From the NCBI GenBank assembly GCA_946626395.1, contig CAMOUF010000288.1, positions 1 to 36,774 on the forward strand: 36,774 nt of DNA, in the 5' to 3' direction. The notes under the pieces are model-generated. The model did no database searches. It was not told the DNA's origin and was given only the letters and a program-made list of their open reading frames with translations. Position numbers and translations under genes: made by a program. This document shows, piece by piece, positions 1 to 8,258 of the stretch (the stretch's first letter is position 1; every line of letters begins with the position of its first letter). This DNA is from an uncultured Clostridia bacterium. GTDB taxonomy: Bacteria > Bacillota > Clostridia > Christensenellales > Aristaeellaceae.

Positions 1-94
1 AAGTTCCAAGTTCTGAGTTCTAAGTTCCAAGCGGATTTTGTCAAATGAGAAAAGACTATTCAGCTTAGAACTTTGAACTTTGAACTGAAAACTT
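1..94. repeat. Inverted repeat made of degenerate 7-bp units (TTCNNAG)
   Basis: Left arm AAGTTCC AAGTTCT GAGTTCT AAGTTCC AAG (1-31); right arm CTTAGAA CTTTGAA CTTTGAA CTGAAAA CTT (64-94) is its imperfect reverse complement. May be truncated by the window start. Confidence 0.75.
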
Positions 95-103
95 CATCCT
101 TCA

Positions 104-1090
104 TTACTCACCGGTGAGGCCCGCCCGGTCCACGGATTCCACGAACTGCTTTTGCAGCACGAAGTACATGATCAGCAGCGGGGCGATGGCCAGCATGGTG
201 CCTGCCATCCGGATGGCGTCGTTGATCTTGTTGGTGGAGGTGACGGAGCTGGCCCGGGCGTCGAAGGTGGTGTTATAGCTGTCCTCGAACTTCTGCAGCT
301 CGATCATCAGGGTGGTCAGGCCCTTGGCACGGGTGTGGCCGTAGCCCAGATACTCCCGGATCAGCGTGGTTTCATTCCAGTACCACACGAAGCTGAACAG
401 GGTGACCACCACGATGGCGGCGGTGCACAGGGGCACGGCGATGCGCCAGTAGGCCTTGAAATGGCCCGCCCCATCGATTTCCGCCGCCTCCACCAGGGAC
501 TGGGGCGTCTGCCGGTGGAAGTTATAGAAGATCAGCACGCACAGCACGCTTTTGATGCCCTGGCCCAGCAGGGCGGTGATCAGGAAGGGCTTCACCGTGC
601 CGTCCGCCAGCTTCAAGCGGGAGAAGGTCAGGTAATTGGGAAGGGAAGTGACCTGGGTGGGCAAAAGGAACGCCAGCAGCAGCACGGCCATCCAGAAGCC
701 CTTCAGGGGGAACTTGTACCGGGCGAAGCCGTAGCCCACCATGGAGCACACGAACACCTGGCAGATGGTGGGCACCAGGGCCAGCACCAGGTTCTTCCAC
801 AGGCTGTTCCAGTAGTCCAGGGTCAGGATGGCGTCCTGATAGTTTTTCCCGGTAATCTGGGAGGGCAGCCATTTAGCGGAGGCGTCCAGCAGATCGCTTC
901 TGCCCATCAGGGAACGGGAGAACATATACAGCACGGGATACAGGTAAATGAAGGCGATGGTGATAAGCAGCACATACACCACCACGCTCATGAGCACGCC
1001 CCGCTTATCGGCGCTGCCCAGCATGAGCTTTTTGAATTTATCCTTGCGGATTTCTTTTTTCCGGGCCTTTTGCAGCGCGTCCGTCGTCAT
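104..1090 (-). CDS. Carbohydrate ABC transporter permease (MalG-like)
   Basis: Multi-TM protein with EAAEIDGAGHFKAYWRIAVPL permease loop; 4-bp overlap with upstream permease gene. Confidence 0.9.
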   Translation of the reverse strand: MTTDALQKARKKEIRKDKFKKLMLGSADKRGVLMSVVVYVLLITIAFIYLYPVLYMFSRSLMGRSDLLDASAKWLPSQITGKNYQDAILTLDYWNSLWKNLVLALVPTICQVFVCSMVGYGFARYKFPLKGFWMAVLLLAFLLPTQVTSLPNYLTFSRLKLADGTVKPFLITALLGQGIKSVLCVLIFYNFHRQTPQSLVEAAEIDGAGHFKAYWRIAVPLCTAAIVVVTLFSFVWYWNETTLIREYLGYGHTRAKGLTTLMIELQKFEDSYNTTFDARASSVTSTNKINDAIRMAGTMLAIAPLLIMYFVLQKQFVESVDRAGLTGE

Positions 1091-2193
1091 GCGGCCTTCC
1101 TCCTTCCCAGCAGCTTATTGAGCTTCTTATTCTGGCCTGCGCGCTTGGCGCTTTCCACGTCCCGCCGCCACACGTCGTTGCTCTTCTTTTCCTTCTTTTC
1201 CCGGATCAGCAGGAACGTGATCAGCAGCAGCACCGCCACCACCACCGTGTACAGCCAGGTCATGGCCGCGCCGTAGGAGTAGCCCTTGGTGACGGCATAG
1301 GTGGCGTTATAGATCAGGTCGATGATGGGGTTGGTGGAGTTGGTGGCCAAGGTCACCACGGTATAAATGGAGTTCAGCAGGATCATGGAGCGCAGGGTGG
1401 GCAAAGTGATTTTCCAGAAGGTTTCCCAGCCCGACGCGCCGTCGATCTTGGCGGCCTCGTACAGGGTGTTCGGCACCTTTTGCAGGCCCGCCAGGAAAAT
1501 CAGGATCTGAATGCCGGAATTCCACAGGATCAGAATCAGCTGAGAAAACAGATCCATGATGGGCTGGGAGATGAATTCCGGGAAATCCGTCAGGATGGAG
1601 GCGATGGTGTTCTGGCTCACCATGGGCACGGAGGAAACGCCCTGAGCGGTGAGCTGGCTCATCACCGGGCCGGTGGCGATGATCACCGGCAGGAAGAAGA
1701 TGGTGCGGAACACGCCCCGGCCCTTGATTTTGCCGTTGAGCATCAGGGCGATGATCAGGGAAAAGGCGATAATGATGGGCAGCTGCAAAATCAGGGACAC
1801 AGCGAAATTCGCCAGCGTGACGGGGTAATTGAGCTCCTTATTGAACACGGAAATGTAATTAGCCAGGGGCGTATACACCGTGTTGCCCAGGGCGTCCTGC
1901 CCCGTCAGGGGCTCCAGGCGCAGGACGTTGTCCAGCTTCAGATTATAGAAGGAATACAGAAGCGAATTGGCCACGCCGCTCAAGAAAAAGATGCAGATGC
2001 CCACCACCCAGGGCAGGATGAAGAAGTAGCCCCACAGCGCTTCCCGGGTGGCTTTCCTGACGGGCTTTCCGTTCCTGTTCCGGATCAGGGCGTATATCAG
2101 GGAAACGATCAGGAACACGCACACGCCGATCAGCAGCGCGTAAGGCAGGTATTCCAGCTTGGGAAGCAGGAATTCATAGAGCCAGTTTCCCAT
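1087..2193 (-). CDS. Sugar ABC transporter permease (MalF/UgpA-like)
   Basis: Multi-TM, EAAKIDGASGWETFWKITLPTL EAA loop. Confidence 0.9.
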   Translation of the reverse strand: MGNWLYEFLLPKLEYLPYALLIGVCVFLIVSLIYALIRNRNGKPVRKATREALWGYFFILPWVVGICIFFLSGVANSLLYSFYNLKLDNVLRLEPLTGQDALGNTVYTPLANYISVFNKELNYPVTLANFAVSLILQLPIIIAFSLIIALMLNGKIKGRGVFRTIFFLPVIIATGPVMSQLTAQGVSSVPMVSQNTIASILTDFPEFISQPIMDLFSQLILILWNSGIQILIFLAGLQKVPNTLYEAAKIDGASGWETFWKITLPTLRSMILLNSIYTVVTLATNSTNPIIDLIYNATYAVTKGYSYGAAMTWLYTVVVAVLLLITFLLIREKKEKKSNDVWRRDVESAKRAGQNKKLNKLLGRRKAA

Positions 2194-2194
2194 C

Positions 2195-4372
2195 TTATTT
2201 CACCGCCTTCCATGTCATGGGCTCCAGGGTCTGGCCGTCCGCCTGGGCGGTTTCCTCGCCGTAATTCAGGTAGACCTTTACGCCGTTGGACCAGGTGACC
2301 CGGGTCACATCGCCCAGGATATCATGGGCCACGATGGAAGCCCCATCCAGGCTGGCATGAAGAGCTTTGAGCTGTTCATACCACTTGGCGATGGTGACCC
2401 GGTACAGATCCCAGCGGGAGGAATAAATATCGGCGGAGTTGGTGTGCTGCAATTCGATAGGGTCTTCCATGGTGATCAGGAAGCAGGGGCGCGTGCCCTG
2501 TTCCGCCAGCCGCAGGAAGAACTTATGGGAATTGGCCTGAAAATTCACGTATTCCAGATAGGCGGGCATTTTGCCGCTCAGGGCAATGGCCAGCAGGGGC
2601 ACGTCCTGAGATTCATAGGCGTAATCCGAGCCCGTCACCGGCAGATCGTTCAGCGCCCAGGCGCAGGGCCACAGATAGGCGTTGGCTGCCTTGAGGGTGG
2701 TGCGGTAATCGTTGCGCATGAGCCCTGCGATATTGGTGTAATAATCCGCCAGCCTGCCGGAATCCTGGTAATGGTTCTGGTATGAATAATCCGACATCAG
2801 GGAGGTGATGCCCGTGAGCACCACGCCCGGCTCTCCACCGCCCTGGGAAGGAAGGGCGTCTTTGGTGCGCAGGGCCAGCTCCCAGGAGCGCTCCGGCGTC
2901 AGGTAATTCAGGGTATCGTACACCTTGCCGAAGGTGGGACGGCTCCAGGTTTGGCTGGTGATTTTCTTGAAGGCGGAATAGGTGAGGGTGGGATGGGTTT
3001 CCGGGTTTACGGAAAGGAAATCCAGCTCCAGGGCCAGGTCCACGCCCAGGCCGGCGCATTTTTTCATCAGCGCTTCCAGGCCGCCCTTGCCGCCCAGGGC
3101 CCCGGCGGGACGGCAGCCGTCGGTGGGCACGCCCCCGGTGAGGCCGTTCTCCTGCCAGCCCCGGTACACGGCGGATACCCGGTCTACCCCGTCGGTCTTG
3201 AGCCATTCCAGGATCTGGGCAGCCTGGTCAAAGGTGGTCATGACCACGTCTGCCTTGCCGGTCACGGAGTTTTCCTTTTCCAGGCCCAGGAAGTCGATTT
3301 CCACGTCGAAGGGTCGGGTTTCTTCCGCCACGCCGAAGAAGCCTTTTTCCTCCATATACTCCCGCCAGGCGCAGGCCAGGCCAGCGTAAGTGGCGTTTTC
3401 GCCGTCCGCCAGCAGGAAATGCTGCACGATGTCAAAATTCCGGCTGGATTCCGTGAGCATGTCCACAGCGCCGGAGGAGGGGCCGGTGGGCTGCTTATAC
3501 ACGAAACGGTAGGTATACTTGGCGCTGATCCAATCGAAGCTCAGGTTGTTGGCTCCGTTGGGGAAGGCGCGGATGCGGGCGGCGGTGTCGCCCTTCTCGA
3601 TCACGCCCAGGAAGCCGATTTGATCATCCGTATGCACCATGCCGAACACCGGCATGATCACCGGCTCCGTGCCCACACTGAACTGGGAATTGACGGTATC
3701 CTCCACGCCGATATTGGTGCCGTACACAGGCCGGTCAAAGGGCGAGGAAAAGCGCTTTTCATTGTCCTTGAGCTCGATCAAAGCGCCCTGGCCGTCGGGG
3801 ATGATCATGTAGCCCGCGTCCTGGCCCAGCACGCTGTAGCCCAGGAAGGGATAGGCGGTGAAGGTGGACACGGTGTAGCGGTGGCCATCCTGTTCGCCAT
3901 TGATGATTTTATCCTGGGGGATTTTCACGGTCAGGTCGCTTCCGTTCAGGGTCACTTCCACAGAGTAGCCCACTTGGTAATCCGGAAAGAACACGTCGGC
4001 GGCAAAGCCGTTTTGCAGCTTGGTGAGCTTGATTTCGTTTTTCAGGTTCACCAGGTCCGCCTGGGTGTTGGTGCTTTTCACATCCTCGATGAATTCCATC
4101 ACGATGCCGCTTTGGTAAAAACCCTTCCAGGCGGCCTGATCCTTGAAATCGTCGGGATTCTGCACGGTGGAATAGAGAACGCTGCCGTTTTTCCTGCTTT
4201 CCAGGATGATAGCCAGGGTGTCCTCTTTGAGATACAGGTTAAAGCTGTCGGAGGAAACCGCCAGGGAATAATCCCCGGGGATTTTGCCGCCGGCGCTTTC
4301 GGCGTTTCCCAGGATGGGCGGCAGCAGCGCAAGCGCCACAAGCAGGCAAAGGAATTTATACTTTCCTGACAA
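2195..4372 (-). CDS. DUF5696-like secreted protein (likely TTG start at 4372)
   Basis: Signal-peptide-like N-terminus LSGKYKFLCLLVALALLPPILGNAES; long extracellular protein encoded between a Yip1 gene and ABC permeases, as expected for DUF5696 neighbourhoods. The ORF-track start at 4435 would overlap the preceding gene by 80 bp; TTG is preceded by GGAGAGGTGG. Confidence 0.75.
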   Translation of the reverse strand: MSGKYKFLCLLVALALLPPILGNAESAGGKIPGDYSLAVSSDSFNLYLKEDTLAIILESRKNGSVLYSTVQNPDDFKDQAAWKGFYQSGIVMEFIEDVKSTNTQADLVNLKNEIKLTKLQNGFAADVFFPDYQVGYSVEVTLNGSDLTVKIPQDKIINGEQDGHRYTVSTFTAYPFLGYSVLGQDAGYMIIPDGQGALIELKDNEKRFSSPFDRPVYGTNIGVEDTVNSQFSVGTEPVIMPVFGMVHTDDQIGFLGVIEKGDTAARIRAFPNGANNLSFDWISAKYTYRFVYKQPTGPSSGAVDMLTESSRNFDIVQHFLLADGENATYAGLACAWREYMEEKGFFGVAEETRPFDVEIDFLGLEKENSVTGKADVVMTTFDQAAQILEWLKTDGVDRVSAVYRGWQENGLTGGVPTDGCRPAGALGGKGGLEALMKKCAGLGVDLALELDFLSVNPETHPTLTYSAFKKITSQTWSRPTFGKVYDTLNYLTPERSWELALRTKDALPSQGGGEPGVVLTGITSLMSDYSYQNHYQDSGRLADYYTNIAGLMRNDYRTTLKAANAYLWPCAWALNDLPVTGSDYAYESQDVPLLAIALSGKMPAYLEYVNFQANSHKFFLRLAEQGTRPCFLITMEDPIELQHTNSADIYSSRWDLYRVTIAKWYEQLKALHASLDGASIVAHDILGDVTRVTWSNGVKVYLNYGEETAQADGQTLEPMTWKAVK

Positions 4373-6401
4373 AGCGATACACCACCTCTCCGTAAATGGA
4401 GGATACGAAATCCACCAGCTGCCCAATGAGCACATACACCACGAACAGCAGCGCCACCGCCACCAGCACGGTAAAAAGCGTGATGACGATAATGCCCAGG
4501 GTCTTTTTGAAAGAATAGTCGTTCAGGTACATCAGTGCCAGCACGATCAGCACCCCGGTAAAGCCGTAGGCCACCACGTCCAGCAGGGTCAGGAAGAATT
4601 CCTCGTTGAAGGTGAGCACGTTGCTCAGAATCAGCCGGATGGGCAGGGCGATGATCATGGGGGTCAGGGCCGCCGCCGCGCCAATGAAGATATCCTTGAA
4701 GGTGGCTTCGCCCTCTTTGATGGTGCACACCAGGTAGCAGCAGATGGTGAGCATCAGGAAGGCCCCGAAGGTCAGCGCCGCGTCCCGCAGAAGCTCGAAT
4801 TCGCCTTCCCGGACGGACTTAAAGAGGAAGCCGGAAAAATACTTATTGGCCACCTGGAGAATGAACAGCAGCACCACGATCAGCACCGCGGCCAGCACAG
4901 AGGAGCGCTTTTCCTTCTTGATGCCGTAGCAGCAGTCGAAGGGGTTGCGGCTCATGGTAAAGCACCAGCCCATCTGACGAAGAATGGGAACGCCGCCGAT
5001 CTTTCCTCCCGCCGTCCGAAGGGGGGCCAGGAAATGCAGCTTTTTGTCCGCCAGGCCGATCAGCTTCCACACCACCACCAGGGCCACCACGGCAATGAGG
5101 ATCACGCCCAGGTTTTTATGGAGCCAATCGGAGCGCAGCTCCCAGAAGGCGTCGGAATAGCCCTTCCGGTTGCCGCCGTTGCGGAAAGAGGACAGGGCCT
5201 GGTCAAAGTTGCCCTCCCGGTACAGCGCTTCACCCAGGCCGGTGGAGGCGTAGGTGAACAGGCTGTTCATGCGCAGCACTTCCGTCCAGGGCACCTTGGA
5301 TTCGGCGTACTTGCCATCCTGGAACAGGGTGAAGGCGCTGTGCACCAGGTCGGTAAACTCAGTGGCGGACAGGACCTGCACGCTGTTTAATATTTCGTCC
5401 AGCACGAAGATATTGTATTCATCCGTCACCACCAGGCCGGTTACGGATTTGAAGGTGCCCACGCGCTGGTCGCCGGTATCGGTGGCCCCGAAGAGGAACA
5501 GGGTGCTGCCCTCGGAGGTGTACTCCATGATGGAGCCGTCCTTGTTGGCGGTGAAGATGGAGCCGAAGCTGTTTACCGCCACGGCGGCGGTGCGCTCGGT
5601 ATTGTAATCCGGGGTCAGGGTGTTGCGGCCCGCCACGTTCAATCGGCGCAGGGCGGCGTTTTCCGCCTCGGACACGGTGTACACCATGCCCTTTTCGTCA
5701 ATGGTCAGGTTCTTGACGGAGGTGGGCACGATGTCCGCCTGCATTTTCAATTGATCCTCGCTCAGGATCTTTTGCCGGATGGCGGTGATCCAGTTGACCC
5801 GGCTCTGATTGGCGCCGTAGTAACCCAGGAATTCGCCGCTGCCCACGGGGCTCATCTGCACGATGCCGTTGGTGTTGCCCACGGAGGCGATATACAGGTT
5901 GCCGCGCTTGTCCAGCACCAGCTTGTTGGGCTTGAAGGCGGCGCTTTCCCCAAAGAGCGGGGTGTCGGTGGGCTTGGTGTAGGAGCGGACTTCCTTGCCG
6001 TCCTTGTCAAACATCACCACGGCCCTGCCCTTTTCATCCGCCACGAACACATTGAGGTCGTCGTCCACGAACACGCCCTTGGCGGATTTGAGGGTTTTCT
6101 TGCTGCCGATTTCCTTGACGTATTCGCCGCTTTGGGTCACAACCAGAATGCGGCTGTTGCCGTCATCGGCGATATAGAGGTTTCCGTCCGGGCCCAGACG
6201 CATATCCTGGGGGTTTTTCAGGGTTTCTTCCCCGAAGCGGGTCATGGTACGCCGGGGCTCATAGGCCGCCTGGGTCTCCACCAGATCGCCGTCCACGCCC
6301 AGGGTAAAGGTGCGGTAGGGCACCGAGGCCAGCGCGCTTTCGCACTGCGCGGTCAAAAGAACCGCTGCCAGCAGGAGAAGCGCATACCGTTTCATTCGCA
6401 T
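4356..6401 (-). CDS. NHL-repeat / TPR / Yip1-domain membrane protein
   Basis: Signal peptide; NHL-like repeats (NPQDMRLGPDGNLYIADDGNSRILV..., KGVFVDDDLNVFVADEKGRAVVMFDKDGK, NKLVLDKRGNLYIASVGNTNGIV); TPR-like helices; C-terminal multi-TM Yip1-like region. Confidence 0.85.
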   Translation of the reverse strand: MRMKRYALLLLAAVLLTAQCESALASVPYRTFTLGVDGDLVETQAAYEPRRTMTRFGEETLKNPQDMRLGPDGNLYIADDGNSRILVVTQSGEYVKEIGSKKTLKSAKGVFVDDDLNVFVADEKGRAVVMFDKDGKEVRSYTKPTDTPLFGESAAFKPNKLVLDKRGNLYIASVGNTNGIVQMSPVGSGEFLGYYGANQSRVNWITAIRQKILSEDQLKMQADIVPTSVKNLTIDEKGMVYTVSEAENAALRRLNVAGRNTLTPDYNTERTAAVAVNSFGSIFTANKDGSIMEYTSEGSTLFLFGATDTGDQRVGTFKSVTGLVVTDEYNIFVLDEILNSVQVLSATEFTDLVHSAFTLFQDGKYAESKVPWTEVLRMNSLFTYASTGLGEALYREGNFDQALSSFRNGGNRKGYSDAFWELRSDWLHKNLGVILIAVVALVVVWKLIGLADKKLHFLAPLRTAGGKIGGVPILRQMGWCFTMSRNPFDCCYGIKKEKRSSVLAAVLIVVLLFILQVANKYFSGFLFKSVREGEFELLRDAALTFGAFLMLTICCYLVCTIKEGEATFKDIFIGAAAALTPMIIALPIRLILSNVLTFNEEFFLTLLDVVAYGFTGVLIVLALMYLNDYSFKKTLGIIVITLFTVLVAVALLFVVYVLIGQLVDFVSSIYGEVVYRFVRKV

Positions 6402-6413
6402 GGCTCCTCCTCC

Positions 6414-7280
6414 TTACTTGATGCCCGAATAGGCCATGGTGTTCATCACGCTGGACTGCATGATGATAAACAGAAGCAAATTGGGAATGAACATGATCAG
6501 CGCAGCCGCCGCGGCCATGCCCTGGCCCTGCACCGTGCCCACGCTGGTTAAGGTGTTCATGTAGAACGGCAGGGTGCGGATACCCTCGGAGGATGTGAAC
6601 AGGTTGGAGGTTTCCACGTTGGTCCACACGCTCTGGAAAGCCAGGATCGCGCCGGTGGCGATGGCGGGCTTGGTCAGGGGCAGGATGATCTTGCGGTAGA
6701 TGGTGAAGCTGCCCGCGCCCTCCAGCTGCGCCGCCTCGATCAGGGAATTGGGCACGCCGTCGATGAACTGCTTGATCAAAAACAGGCACACCGGCATGGC
6801 GATGAGGGGCAGGATATGGGCCAGGTAAGTGTCCAGGATACCCAGGGTATTGATGGTCAGATACCGGGGAATGGTCACCGCCGTGGCCACGAACATCAGG
6901 GCGATGTTATTGACCTCGAACACCGGGCCCTTGAGCTTGAAATCCATCTTGGAAAGGGCGAAGCCCGCCATGGTGGAAATGAGGATGCTCAGGAACACCA
7001 CCGCCAGGGTGACCACCAGGGAATTGAAGATATACCGGCTGATGGGGATGGACGCGCCTGCCGTGGTCTGGAACAGGTTCCGGAAATTCACCAGCGAAGG
7101 ATGGCTGACGAAAAACCGGGGCGGAAACGCGAACAATTCGTCCATGGGCTTGAACGCGTGATTGATGATGTAGATGATGGGCGCGCCCATGAAGATGGCG
7201 ATAGGGATCAAATACAGGTACAGCGGAATCTGGTTTTTGTGAAACTTTTTCGGGTTCACCTTCGTGCCGCCGACAGCCAT
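6414..7280 (-). CDS. Carbohydrate ABC transporter permease (MalG-like)
   Basis: IEAAQLEGAGSFTIYRKIILPLTKPAI EAA loop; AGGAGGT RBS upstream. Confidence 0.92.
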   Translation of the reverse strand: MAVGGTKVNPKKFHKNQIPLYLYLIPIAIFMGAPIIYIINHAFKPMDELFAFPPRFFVSHPSLVNFRNLFQTTAGASIPISRYIFNSLVVTLAVVFLSILISTMAGFALSKMDFKLKGPVFEVNNIALMFVATAVTIPRYLTINTLGILDTYLAHILPLIAMPVCLFLIKQFIDGVPNSLIEAAQLEGAGSFTIYRKIILPLTKPAIATGAILAFQSVWTNVETSNLFTSSEGIRTLPFYMNTLTSVGTVQGQGMAAAAALIMFIPNLLLFIIMQSSVMNTMAYSGIK

Positions 7281-7370
7281 GAAGCTACACCTCCTAAAAC
7301 GAAGAGGACGGAGTTTTTCGTGGGGAATGCACGTCCTTGAGCAAGAATGAAAGAGAAGCGATGAAAGGAA

Positions 7371-8258
7371 TTATTCGTCCTTGGCGGAGAACAGCTTCCG
7401 CGCCACGAAGGAGAACACGTAAATCAGCGCCAGCAGGCTCACCGACACGGCGGCGGCATAGCCCATTTCATACCGGGTGAAGCCGTAGTCGTCAATGTGG
7501 TTCACCATCAGCTGGGCTGCGTATTGGGGCGTGGGGTTGGAGCCGGTGAGCATCACGCCGATATTGCCGGCCTGGAATGCGCCCACCACGCTCATCACCG
7601 CGCCAAAGAGCATCTGGGGCTTCATGGAGGGGATGGTGATGTAGAACACTTCCTGGACGCGGTTGCGGATGCCGTCGATGGCTCCGGCCTCATACAGCTC
7701 GGCGTTCACGTTGAGCAAGCCGGCCAGCATGGCCAGGAAGCCCACGCCCATGCTGCTCCACAGCGCCACGATGATCACGATGGGCAGGATATACTGGGTA
7801 TTGAGCATCCACACGATGGGCTCGGTAATGACTCCCAACTGGGTGAGCACATAGTTGGCAATGCCGCTCTGGTCTCCCAGGAACACCACCCGCCACATGA
7901 CCGTCATGGCAACGCCCATGGTCATGGAGGGGGAATAGATGATCAGCGCCAGGATAGTGCGGGGCAGCCGGGTCAATTGGCTCAGGGACCAGGCCAGGAA
8001 GAAGGCCAGCAGATACCCCACCGGGCCCACGATCACGGCGAAGAGAATGGTATTGGGCAATACATACTGGAGAAAAATGGTGTCCTGGGTAAAGAGGTTG
8101 ATATAGTTGGTCAGGCCCACGAACTGGGGCGTCTGCACGGCGTTGTAGTTGGTGAAGGACAGGCCGATGGCCATCACCGTGGGAATGATGATGAAGATCA
8201 GGAACAGCACAAGGTACGGAGCCAGAAACAGGTACGGCGTTTTTTTATCGGTTCTCAT
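7371..8258 (-). CDS. Sugar ABC transporter permease (MalF-like)
   Basis: [33 protein letters not shown] start; [27 protein letters not shown] loop; 4-bp overlap with upstream CDS. Confidence 0.92.
   Translation of the reverse strand: MRTDKKTPYLFLAPYLVLFLIFIIIPTVMAIGLSFTNYNAVQTPQFVGLTNYINLFTQDTIFLQYVLPNTILFAVIVGPVGYLLAFFLAWSLSQLTRLPRTILALIIYSPSMTMGVAMTVMWRVVFLGDQSGIANYVLTQLGVITEPIVWMLNTQYILPIVIIVALWSSMGVGFLAMLAGLLNVNAELYEAGAIDGIRNRVQEVFYITIPSMKPQMLFGAVMSVVGAFQAGNIGVMLTGSNPTPQYAAQLMVNHIDDYGFTRYEMGYAAAVSVSLLALIYVFSFVARKLFSAKDE

Noticed and set aside
2951-4369. 472-aa plus-strand ORF antisense to the DUF5696 gene
   Set aside because: HGQ-rich shadow ORF without RBS; minus-strand gene fits operon order.
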